Shown piece by piece: positions 28,691 through 35,957 of a DNA stretch of 64,000 nt; the first letter of the stretch is position 1; every line of letters starts with the position of its first letter. Made by a program: the position numbers and the translations under genes. Under the pieces are notes generated by a model. The model was given only the letters and a program-made list of their open reading frames with translations. It made no database searches and was not told where the DNA came from. This DNA comes from Caulobacter hibisci (GTDB taxonomy: Bacteria; Pseudomonadota; Alphaproteobacteria; Caulobacterales; Caulobacteraceae). The DNA is taken from the NCBI RefSeq assembly GCF_016135805.1, contig NZ_JADWOX010000003.1:62001-126000 (forward strand). Direction: 5' to 3'.

Positions 28691-28948
28691 ATGGAAGTCA
28701 CTCTGAAGCCCGATCTTGAGCAGTTCGCCCGCGATTGCGTCGCCGACGGCCGCTACGAGGATGTCGGAGCCGTGATCAAGGCGGCGCTTGTTCTCCTGCA
28801 AGAGCAGGAAGAACGGCGGAAGCAGCTGAGCGACTCGCTGGACGAGGCGATGGCGGAGGCTGATCGCGACGGCTGTTTCACCGCAGCCGAAGTCGCGGCG
28901 GAAATGAGGGCCGCGATAGAAACGGCCGCCAGGGAAGCTGTGAAATAG
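28691..28948 (+). CDS. parD: ParD-like antitoxin
   Basis: This 85-residue protein has the usual ParD layout: an N-terminal ribbon-helix-helix DNA-binding segment (MEVTLKPDLEQFARDCVADGR, then VGAVIKAALVLLQEQE) and a charged C-terminal tail that would wrap the toxin. It probably represses its own operon. Its stop is immediately followed by the parE ATG with no gap. The pair lies between cbs and the gamma-lyase gene. Confidence 0.85.
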   Translation: MEVTLKPDLEQFARDCVADGRYEDVGAVIKAALVLLQEQEERRKQLSDSLDEAMAEADRDGCFTAAEVAAEMRAAIETAAREAVK

Positions 28949-29255
28949 ATGCCGCCGGCGACGATCGCGCCTCAGGCCAGACGTGAACTTCTCGCCGCTT
29001 CGAAATGGATTTCCGCCGATAGTCCACGCGCGGCGCTAAGGCTGACCGAGACCATGCTGGCCGCCGCCGACGCACTGGGCCGCAATCCTTATCTCGGCCA
29101 AGAGCAGCCGGACCTTGTTCGACCACCCTTTCGTCTGTTCAGGCTGAAAGGATTTCCCTACGTCCTGGCCTACAATCCGTCTCGAAAGCCGCCGGGTGAT
29201 CGCACGCTTGCTGCACGAGGCCCGCGACTTGGCCGACGCCCTTAAATCCCTCTGA
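28949..29255 (+). pseudogene. parE: ParE-like toxin gene with a single-base frameshift
   Basis: The first 77 codons read as a normal ParE toxin (PQARRELLAASKWI, LGRNPYLGQEQPDLV, FPYVLAYNP). From about 29180 the frame continues into an unrelated arginine- and proline-rich tail and stops at 29245. Ignoring one T at 29180 restores a typical ParE ending (RRVIARLLHEARDLADAL) with a stop at 29253-29255, giving 101 residues. The toxin C-terminus contributes to ParE activity in studied members, so the product is probably inactive, unless the shift is a sequencing error. ParD upstream is intact. Confidence 0.8.
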
Positions 29256-29267
29256 CGTCGAGATCCC

Positions 29268-30443
29268 ATGACCGACATCCCCGGCAAGAACCGCCTGGCC
29301 TTCGCCACCCGCACGATCCACGGCGGCCAGTTTCCCGATCCCAGCACCGGCGCGGTGATGGTGCCGATCTACGCCACCTCGACCTACGTCCAGTCGAGCC
29401 CCGGCGAGCACAAGGGTTTCGAGTACAGCCGCAGCCAGAATCCCACCCGCTTCGCCTTCGAGCGCTCGATCGCCGACCTGGAAAGCGGAACTACCGGCTT
29501 CGCCTTCGCCTCGGGCCTGGCGGCGGCCTCGACGATCCTGGAGATCCTCGACAGCGGCGCCCACGTGATCGCCAGCGACGACCTCTACGGCGGCTCGTTC
29601 CGGCTGTTCGACAAGGTGCGCAAGCGCTCGGCCGGCCTGGCCTTCAGCTTCGTCGACATGGGCGACGTCTCGGCCATCGAGGCGGCGATCCGGCCCGAGA
29701 CCAAGATGATCTGGGTGGAGACCCCGACCAATCCGATGCTGCGCCTGGCCGACCTGGAGGCCATCGCAGCCCTGGCCAAGCGCCGCGGCCTGATCACCGT
29801 GGCCGACAACACCTTCGCCAGCCCCTACGTCCAGCGGCCGCTGGAGCTGGGCTTCGACATCGTCATGCACTCGGCCACCAAGTATCTGAACGGCCACTCC
29901 GACGTGGTCGCGGGCGTGGCCGTGGTCGGCGACAACGCCGAGATCGCCGACAAGCTGAAGTTCCTGCAGAACGCCGTCGGCGCCGTGCTCGGCCCGTTCG
30001 ACAGTTTCCTGGCCCTGCGCGGCGTCAAGACCCTGGCCCTGCGCATGCAGCGGGCCTGCGACAGCGCCCAGGAGATCGCCCAGTGGCTCTCCACCCGCAA
30101 GGACGTCGAGCGGGTGATCTATCCGGGTCTGGCCAGCCATTCCCAGCACGCCCTGGCCCGCCGGCAGATGCACGGCGGCTTCGGCGGCATCATCTCGGTG
30201 GAGCTGAAGGGCGACGAGAGCACGGCACGCCGGATGCTGGAGCGCACGCGCCTGTTCACGCTGGCCGAAAGCCTGGGCGGGGTCGAGAGCCTGATCGAGC
30301 ATCCGGCGATCATGACCCACGCCTCAATCCCGGCCGATCAGCGCAAGGCGCTGGGCATCAGCGACACCCTCATCCGGCTTTCGGTGGGGAGCGAGGACTG
30401 CTCGGATCTGATTTCCGACCTCTCCTCGGCGCTTTCAGCCTGA
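29268..30443 (+). CDS. Cystathionine gamma-lyase (Cys/Met metabolism PLP enzyme)
   Basis: This 391-residue fold-type I PLP enzyme has the family strings YSRSQNPTR, ASGLAAASTI, the PLP lysine in SATKYLNGHSDVVAG and ESLGGVESLIEHPAIMTH. The family includes gamma-lyase, gamma-synthase and sulfhydrylases, which are hard to separate by sequence. The cbs gene just upstream favours gamma-lyase, cleaving cystathionine to cysteine. Its 3' end overlaps that of the convergent mscS-like gene by 74 nt. The start is ATG 29268, 12 nt after the restored parE stop. Confidence 0.88.
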   Translation: MTDIPGKNRLAFATRTIHGGQFPDPSTGAVMVPIYATSTYVQSSPGEHKGFEYSRSQNPTRFAFERSIADLESGTTGFAFASGLAAASTILEILDSGAHVIASDDLYGGSFRLFDKVRKRSAGLAFSFVDMGDVSAIEAAIRPETKMIWVETPTNPMLRLADLEAIAALAKRRGLITVADNTFASPYVQRPLELGFDIVMHSATKYLNGHSDVVAGVAVVGDNAEIADKLKFLQNAVGAVLGPFDSFLALRGVKTLALRMQRACDSAQEIAQWLSTRKDVERVIYPGLASHSQHALARRQMHGGFGGIISVELKGDESTARRMLERTRLFTLAESLGGVESLIEHPAIMTHASIPADQRKALGISDTLIRLSVGSEDCSDLISDLSSALSA

Positions 30444-31353
30444 ACAGGTGATGGTCCTTGTCGCCGGGCATGGCCGGCGACGGGTCCGGGGCCTTGGACT
30501 TGCGCGGCGGCGGCAGCTCCCGCGTCGGGTCCTCGGCCCACAGGTGGGCGGCCAGCATCAGGTCGGTCTTGACCGGGCCGAAGTCCTCCTTGGCCGTCCA
30601 CACCCGGATCGCGGCCTGGGCGTAGGCTTCCGACAGGTCGGTGACCTCGATCATCGGGGCAGGATCCTTGCGCACCCGCGGATCGCTCTCGGCCCGCTCG
30701 CGCATCTTCTGCAAGACGGCCACCAGGTCGGTCTTCAGCGGCACCTTGAACAGCACGTCGGCCCGGCGGTTGCGATGGGTCGAGTAGTTGAGGATGACGT
30801 CGCCGAACACCTTGCTGTTGGGGATCATCACCTTGACGTTGTCGGGGGTGGCGATCTCGGTGAACAGCAGGTCCAGCGACTTGACGGTGCCCTGGCGGGT
30901 GGCGGTCTCGATGACGTCGCCGACGCGATACGGGCGGAACAGCAGGATCATCACCCCGGCCGCCACGTTCGACAGCGCGCCCTGCAAGGCCAGGCCGATG
31001 GCCAGCGAGGCCGCGCCGAGCACGGCGATGATCGAGGTGGCCTGCACGCCCAGCTGCTGAAGCACCGCCACCAGGCCGACGGCGACGACGGCGTAGCGCA
31101 CCAGCGACGAGCCGAAGCTGGCCAGGGTGGGGTCGGGATTGGTGCGATGCACGCGGGTCAGGGCCCGGCGAACCGCGCCGGCCACCCATCCGGCCACCCA
31201 GAAGGTGACCACCAGGATGATGCCGGCCACCACCAGGTTGACGGCGATCTTGCCCAGCCAGTCGAGGAAGTGGCCGAACATGGTCTCGTCGGCCTTGAGG
31301 TTGGCGATCGAGGGAAGGGACAGGTCTGCCGGTACGGTACTGGGCTTGGTCAT
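30370..31353 (-). CDS. MscS-family mechanosensitive channel
   Basis: This 327-residue inner-membrane protein has hydrophobic segments near residues 38-63 and 83-103 and the pore helix (GAASLAIGLALQGALSNVAAG) with the Gly/Ala packing of MscS TM3. The cytoplasmic beta domain begins at RPYRVGDVIE and includes IPNSKVFGDVI. Such channels release solutes on osmotic downshock. The last ~35 residues are a Pro/Lys/Arg-rich tail beyond the canonical fold, encoded over the 74-nt convergent overlap with the gamma-lyase gene. I chose ATG 31353 (MTKPSTV) with GAGAGAG upstream. Confidence 0.9.
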   Translation of the reverse strand: MTKPSTVPADLSLPSIANLKADETMFGHFLDWLGKIAVNLVVAGIILVVTFWVAGWVAGAVRRALTRVHRTNPDPTLASFGSSLVRYAVVAVGLVAVLQQLGVQATSIIAVLGAASLAIGLALQGALSNVAAGVMILLFRPYRVGDVIETATRQGTVKSLDLLFTEIATPDNVKVMIPNSKVFGDVILNYSTHRNRRADVLFKVPLKTDLVAVLQKMRERAESDPRVRKDPAPMIEVTDLSEAYAQAAIRVWTAKEDFGPVKTDLMLAAHLWAEDPTRELPPPRKSKAPDPSPAMPGDKDHHLFRLKAPRRGRKSDPSSPRSPPKAG

Positions 31354-31417
31354 GGCTCTCTCGATGGCGCCCCCGCGCCGGCCGGTCAACGAAACGCGGT
31401 GAAGGTTCGTTCCAAAC

Positions 31418-31586
31418 ACCCCTCTGCCCTTGCGGGAGAGGGTGGCCTCGCGCAGCGAGGCCGGGTGAGGGGTCGAAGGCGCTCTGAGCTGCGCAAGGCC
31501 GCTCGACCGGGCGCCGAGTTGACGGTTTTGAGAGACCCCTCATCCGCCGGCCTTCGGCCGCCACCTTCTCCCGCAAGGGGAGAAGG
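31418..31586. repeat. Inverted pair of intergenic palindromic repeat units
   Basis: Two copies of a ~55-nt GC-rich unit lie in opposite orientation at 31418-31474 and 31534-31586. Each contains GACCCCTCA-(C/T)-CCG, a central GGCC-rich palindrome and CTCCCGCAAGGG. Within a unit the arms pair with each other, so each forms a hairpin, and the two together can form a larger one. The unit resembles REP-type intergenic repeats that are dispersed in many genomes. It fills most of the 314-nt gap between the mscS-like gene and the aminotransferase gene, which otherwise holds no gene. Confidence 0.7.
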
Positions 31587-31667
31587 ATCCTGGGACAGAC
31601 AGCCGAGAAACAGTCGGTTACATCAATTGGCTCGAAACCGAGCCGCCCCGCCTCTAAGAGCCCGCTC

Positions 31668-32828
31668 ATGAGCATGCCCTTCATCGACCTCGCCGCGCAG
31701 CAGCGCCGGATCCGCGACAAGATCGACGCGGCGATCGCCGCCGTGCTGGACAGCGGCGCCTATGTCATGGGCCCGCAGGTCCGCGAGTTCGAGGCCAAGC
31801 TGGCCGCCTTCGGCCAGGCCAAGCTGGCGCTATCCTGCGCCAACGGCACCGACGCCATCGCCCTGCCGCTGATGGCCTGGGGCGTGGGTCCGGGCGATGC
31901 GGTGTTCTGCCCATCCTTCACCTTCGCCGCGACGCCCGAAGTCGTGCCGTGGGTCGGCGCCACGCCGGTGTTCGTCGATGTTCTGGCCGACACCTTCAAC
32001 CTCGATCCGGCCAAGCTGGAAGCCGCCATCGCCGGGGTGAAGGCCAAGGGCGAGCTGACGCCGAAGGTGGTCATCGCCGTCGACCTGTTCGGCCAGCCGG
32101 CCGACTATCCGGCCATCAAGGCCATATGCGACCGCGAAGGCCTGAAGCTGATCTCCGATAGCGCCCAGGGCTTCGGCTGCACCCTGGACGGCAAGCACCC
32201 GCTGCACTGGGCGGACGTGGCCACCACCAGCTTCTTTCCGGCCAAACCCCTGGGCTGCTACGGCGACGGCGGGGCGGTGCTGACAAACGATCCGGTTCTG
32301 TGGGACCTGATGGACAGCTACCGCGTCCACGGCAAGGCCGTCGGCCCGGACCTGGCCGGCAAGACCTTCGACCACGATCCCAAGTACCTCAACACCCGCA
32401 TCGGCATGAACTCGCGGCTGGACACCATCCAGGCGGCGATCCTGATCGAGAAGCTGGCCCTGTTCCAGGAAGAGATCGACCTGCGCCAGGTCGTGGCCAA
32501 CCGCTACGCCGAGGGCCTGAAGGGCGCGGTGCTGGCGACGCCGGCGGTGATCGAAGGCGGCGTCTCGGTCTGGGCCCAGTACGTCATCGAGCACGAGAAC
32601 CGCGACGGCCTGGCCGCCCACCTGAAGACCAAGGGCGTGCCGACCGCCGTCTACTATCCCGTCCCGATGCACGTGCAGGCTCCCTATGCGAGCTTCCCGC
32701 GCGGCGAAGGCGGCCTGCCGGTGACCGAAGCCAAGGCCGAGACCGTGCTGGCCCTGCCGATGCACCCCTATCTGGCCGAGGCAGACCAGGCGGTGGTCAT
32801 CGAGGCGATCCGCGGCTTCAACGGCTGA
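31668..32828 (+). CDS. DegT/DnrJ/EryC1/StrS-family sugar aminotransferase (WbpE/WlbC-like)
   Basis: This 386-residue PLP enzyme aminates keto-sugar nucleotides. Strings visible are the N-terminal FIDLAAQQRRI, GSGAYVMGPQ-type entry loop, CANGTDAI, SDSAQGFGC and the PLP lysine in SFFPAKPLGCYGDGGA. The last matches WbpE/WlbC, which make the 3-amino group of UDP-2,3-diacetamido uronic acids. The partner dehydrogenase and acetyltransferase genes are not nearby, so the exact substrate is unproven. The start is ATG 31668 with AAGAG upstream. Confidence 0.85.
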   Translation: MSMPFIDLAAQQRRIRDKIDAAIAAVLDSGAYVMGPQVREFEAKLAAFGQAKLALSCANGTDAIALPLMAWGVGPGDAVFCPSFTFAATPEVVPWVGATPVFVDVLADTFNLDPAKLEAAIAGVKAKGELTPKVVIAVDLFGQPADYPAIKAICDREGLKLISDSAQGFGCTLDGKHPLHWADVATTSFFPAKPLGCYGDGGAVLTNDPVLWDLMDSYRVHGKAVGPDLAGKTFDHDPKYLNTRIGMNSRLDTIQAAILIEKLALFQEEIDLRQVVANRYAEGLKGAVLATPAVIEGGVSVWAQYVIEHENRDGLAAHLKTKGVPTAVYYPVPMHVQAPYASFPRGEGGLPVTEAKAETVLALPMHPYLAEADQAVVIEAIRGFNG

Positions 32829-32851
32829 GCCGCGCCTCATTTAGGCCTCAA

Positions 32852-32889
32852 CTTCTGGCATTGCTCGCGCCGCGCGTAACTGCCAGAAG
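32852..32889 (+). promoter_or_regulatory. Inverted repeat overlapping the ribosome-binding site of the MotA/TolQ-like gene
   Basis: Perfect 9-nt arms (CTTCTGGCA at 32852 and TGCCAGAAG at 32881) flank a 20-nt loop. The right arm contains the likely Shine-Dalgarno GAAGG of the gene starting at 32896, so pairing would hide it. It could be a translational switch or simply the terminator of the upstream gene. Confidence 0.5.
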
Positions 32890-32895
32890 GCCCGT

Positions 32896-33660
32896 ATGCA
32901 CGATCCGGTCACAAGCTTCGTCGTCTCGGTCTTCAGCGCGCCCAGCGCGGCCTTGATCATGGCCGGCGCCATCCTGGCGCTGGCTATCGGCCTGATCTTC
33001 CAGTCCGGCCATTTCGAGTACGCGCCATTGCGCCACGACCTGCGGCGACGCGCCGACGTGCTATCGGAGCTGCGCGGCCCCGACCTTCAAAAGGCCTTCG
33101 CCGAGGCCTTCCCGCAGCTCGACAAACGACTGGGCGGCGAGGCCTATCCGACCCTTGAACTGGGTTGGGCCGCCTATCGCGGCCAGCTTGCCGAGACCAG
33201 CGACGGGCGACTGGCCTCGTCGATCCACGCCGTCGACGCCTTCGAGCACGCCGACGGCCCGGCCCGCACCCTGGAATGGTGGGCCAACCTGATGGTCGCC
33301 ATCGGCCTGGTCATCACCTTCATGGGTATCGTCGCGGCCCTGACCGAAGCGGTCGACGCCATGCAGCGCCAGGGCGGCGCCGCCATGCAGACCGCCCTGA
33401 TGGGCCTGCTGGCCGTGGCCGCCACCAAGTTCTGGACCTCGATCGCCGGCGTGCTCGGCTCGATCGTGCTGCGTCTGGTGGCCCGCCGCCGGCGCCAGGC
33501 GATCGAAAGCCTCGAAGCTCACTTCTTCGCTCTGCTCGACGGCTGCGTCCGCTTCGCCCCGCCGGAGAAGGTGATGCTGGAGCAACTGGCCGTGCTGACG
33601 CGGATCGAGACCGCCCTGGCCGGCGCCGCCGCGCGCACCCCGGCCCAGAGCCCGGCCTGA
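32896..33660 (+). CDS. MotA/TolQ/ExbB-like (ZorA-type) proton-channel membrane protein
   Basis: This 254-residue inner-membrane protein has three strongly hydrophobic segments: residues 18-36, 130-149 (NLMVAIGLVITFMGIVAAL) and 168-195 (ALMGLLAVAATKFWTSIAGVLGS). The first is separated from the others by a ~95-residue soluble loop. The GLVITFMGI string matches the MotA/TolQ/ExbB channel signature. It forms one transcription unit with a MotB/OmpA-like gene through a 1-nt TGATG overlap, so the two probably form a proton-powered stator. Homologues in Zorya defence (ZorA) carry a long cytoplasmic tail that is absent here. Confidence 0.75.
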   Translation: MHDPVTSFVVSVFSAPSAALIMAGAILALAIGLIFQSGHFEYAPLRHDLRRRADVLSELRGPDLQKAFAEAFPQLDKRLGGEAYPTLELGWAAYRGQLAETSDGRLASSIHAVDAFEHADGPARTLEWWANLMVAIGLVITFMGIVAALTEAVDAMQRQGGAAMQTALMGLLAVAATKFWTSIAGVLGSIVLRLVARRRRQAIESLEAHFFALLDGCVRFAPPEKVMLEQLAVLTRIETALAGAAARTPAQSPA

Positions 33661-34544
33661 TGGCGGTCCTGGCCCGCGGCCGTCGCCGCCGCACGCCCGA
33701 CCTTGAGGAAGGCGAAAGCTACTACGTGTCGATGACCGATATGATGGTGGGGGTGATCTTCATCTTCATCATCATGCTCAGCTACTTCGCGCTGCAGTTC
33801 CGGCAGACGACCAAGGCCCTGACCGAGGCCAAGCATCCCGAGACGGCGGCGCTGCTGCAGACCGCCACCGCCCTGACGCCGCGCGACGTCACCGTCGAGA
33901 TCGACGAAAAGGCCCGGGTGCTGTGCGTGCCCGAGACCGTCGTCGGCGGCGAGGGAAGCGATCGCCGCTGCTTCTCCTACGCCCCGCCCAGCAAGACGCA
34001 GGCCGCCACGGCGAGCGCCATCGACGCCCAGCGCAACCTGATGGGCTTCCTCGACGCTGACCTGCGCGACGCCGGTGCGCCCCTGACCGGCGACACCTCC
34101 GGCGGGACGCTGTCGTTCAAGGCCGAGCAGTTGTTCGAGCCAGGCTCGGCCACCCTGTCGACCGGCGGCCGCAAGATCGCCGGCGACGTCGCAACGTCCC
34201 TGGCCAAGCGCCTGCCGTGCCTGGCCTATGGCGGACCCTCTTCGGCCGCCTGCCCCCAGGGCGAGGCCAAGCTGGGCCTGGTCAATGTGGTCAGCGTGAC
34301 CAATCTCGACGCCTTCACGCCGGAAGGCCAGCGGGCCGCGGCCCTGGCCCTGGCGCGCTCTGCGGCTTTCCACCAGGCCCTGACCGGCGCCCAGCCGGTG
34401 CTCGGCGCATTGCGCAACGCCCCGGCCGGCCAGGCCGGCTCGCAGCCGCTGCTGCGGGTGGCCAGCGTCGGCCAATCGCAGGAAGGCGCGTCGCAGGTGG
34501 GGGCGGACCAGACGGTCAGCATCCAGTTCCAGATGGCGCAATAA
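33660..34544 (+). CDS. MotB/TolR-like protein with degenerate OmpA-type C-terminus (ZorB-type)
   Basis: This 294-residue protein has one transmembrane helix (residues ~25-47) with the conserved proton-carrying aspartate just before it (SMTDMMVG, Asp27), as in MotB/ExbD/TolR. A periplasmic region follows, with an OmpA-like fold from about residue 155 (QLFEPGSATLSTGG, then ALALARSAAFHQAL). The peptidoglycan-binding TD-N-LS motif of OmpA is not clear, so anchoring may differ. The start overlaps the stop of the channel gene by 1 nt. Function is unknown beyond a predicted stator-like pair with its upstream neighbour. Confidence 0.72.
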   Translation: MAVLARGRRRRTPDLEEGESYYVSMTDMMVGVIFIFIIMLSYFALQFRQTTKALTEAKHPETAALLQTATALTPRDVTVEIDEKARVLCVPETVVGGEGSDRRCFSYAPPSKTQAATASAIDAQRNLMGFLDADLRDAGAPLTGDTSGGTLSFKAEQLFEPGSATLSTGGRKIAGDVATSLAKRLPCLAYGGPSSAACPQGEAKLGLVNVVSVTNLDAFTPEGQRAAALALARSAAFHQALTGAQPVLGALRNAPAGQAGSQPLLRVASVGQSQEGASQVGADQTVSIQFQMAQ

Positions 34545-34649
34545 CCGCCTACGCGGTTGGCGCGCATCGCCGCGCCGCCTATATCCCGCCCGTTGCGTTT
34601 CGCGCCGGCCGGCGCCTCGCGCGTCCACGGCCGAAAGAAAGCACCCGCC

Positions 34650-35918
34650 ATGCCCCGGGACACCACCGCTCCGACGGCGCCCGCCGTCTCACCCCACAAG
34701 GGAATGGGCTTCGCGCAGTTCGTGGCCCTGATCGCGGCCCTGATGGCGACCAACGCCCTGGCCATCGACTCCATGCTGCCGGCCCTGCCGCAGATCAGCG
34801 CCAGCCTGGGCCTGACCGCCGACAACGAGCGCCAGTGGGTGATCACCGCCTATCTGCTCGGTTTCGGCGTCGCCCAGATCGCCTATGGCTCGCTAGCCGA
34901 CCGCTATGGCCGCAAGCCCGTGCTGCTGGCCGGCCTGTCGCTCTACGTGCTGTTCAGCCTGGCCTGCGCCCTGACCACCTCGTTCGAGATGCTGCTGGTC
35001 GCCCGCGCTCTGACCGGGGTCGGGGCGGCCGCCACGCGGGTGCTGACCATCTCCATCGTCCGCGACTGCTATTCGGGCCGCCGCATGGCCCAGGTGATGT
35101 CGCTGTCGTTCATCGTCTTCCTGGCCGTGCCGATCATCGCCCCTTCGGTCGGCCAGGCCATCGTGCTGGTCGCGCCCTGGCGCTGGATCTTCGGGGTCAT
35201 GGCCGTGTTCGGGGCGGCGGTGATCGCCTGGACCGCCATCAAGCTGCCCGAGACCCTGCATCCGGAAGACCGCACGCCGATCTCGGCCAAGGCCATCATG
35301 GGCGCCTTCCGCACGGCCCTGACCAACCGCGTCGCCATCGGCTACACCATCGCCGCCACCCTGGTGCTGGCCGGATTGTTCGGCTTCATAAACTCCGCCC
35401 AGCAGGTGTTCGTCGACGCCCTGGGCGCGGGCGAGTGGTTCACCCTGATCTTCGCCGGGATCGCGGGAGGCATCGCCATCGCCTCGCTGGTCAACGCCCG
35501 CATCGTCGAGCGGCTGGGCATGCGCAAGGTCTCGCACGGCGCGCTGCTGGGCTTCATCGCCTTCGCCGGGATCCACGCCATCGTCGCCCACACCGGCCAC
35601 GAGACGGTCTGGACCTTCGCCCTGCTGCAAGGGTCGATGATGTTCTGCTTTGGCCTCGTCATGTCGAACTTCGGCGCCGTGGCCATGGAGCCCCTGGGCC
35701 ACATCGCCGGCGCGGCGGCCTCGATCCAGGGCTTCATCACCACCATCGGCGGGGCCCTGGGCGGCTTCCTGATCGGCCAGCTGTTCGACGGCACGGTCGG
35801 GCCGCTGACCCTGGGCTTCTTCGGCTTTGGCCTGGCCGGGCTGATCGTCGTGCTGGTCACCGAGAAGGGCCGGCTGTTCCAGAGCGGCCAGGGCGGGACG
35901 CCGGAGCTGGCGCACTGA
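34650..35918 (+). CDS. MFS multidrug exporter, Bcr/CflA family
   Basis: This 422-residue inner-membrane transporter has about 12 hydrophobic segments. The Bcr/CflA family is indicated by MATNALAIDSMLPALPQI in the first helix and the LADRYGRKPVLLAGL loop between helices 2 and 3. Family members expel drugs such as bicyclomycin or sulfonamides by proton antiport; the substrate here is unknown. I chose ATG 34650; an upstream in-frame start at 34557 lacks family character. It is followed by a strong hairpin. Confidence 0.88.
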   Translation: MPRDTTAPTAPAVSPHKGMGFAQFVALIAALMATNALAIDSMLPALPQISASLGLTADNERQWVITAYLLGFGVAQIAYGSLADRYGRKPVLLAGLSLYVLFSLACALTTSFEMLLVARALTGVGAAATRVLTISIVRDCYSGRRMAQVMSLSFIVFLAVPIIAPSVGQAIVLVAPWRWIFGVMAVFGAAVIAWTAIKLPETLHPEDRTPISAKAIMGAFRTALTNRVAIGYTIAATLVLAGLFGFINSAQQVFVDALGAGEWFTLIFAGIAGGIAIASLVNARIVERLGMRKVSHGALLGFIAFAGIHAIVAHTGHETVWTFALLQGSMMFCFGLVMSNFGAVAMEPLGHIAGAAASIQGFITTIGGALGGFLIGQLFDGTVGPLTLGFFGFGLAGLIVVLVTEKGRLFQSGQGGTPELAH

Positions 35919-35927
35919 GGCTCCAAG

Positions 35928-35957
35928 CTCCTCCCCCGTGAAGCGGGGGAGGAGTTT
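35928..35957. terminator. Bidirectional terminator-like hairpin
   Basis: A perfect 10-bp stem (CTCCTCCCCC / GGGGGAGGAG) with a 7-nt loop GTGAAGC is followed by TTT. It lies between the stops of the exporter and the convergent DNA ligase and can serve both. Confidence 0.75.

Noticed and set aside
32896..34544. Complete Zorya anti-phage system
   Set aside because: Only ZorA/ZorB-like membrane parts are present; the long ZorA tail and the cytoplasmic effectors are absent, so I call only a stator-like pair.
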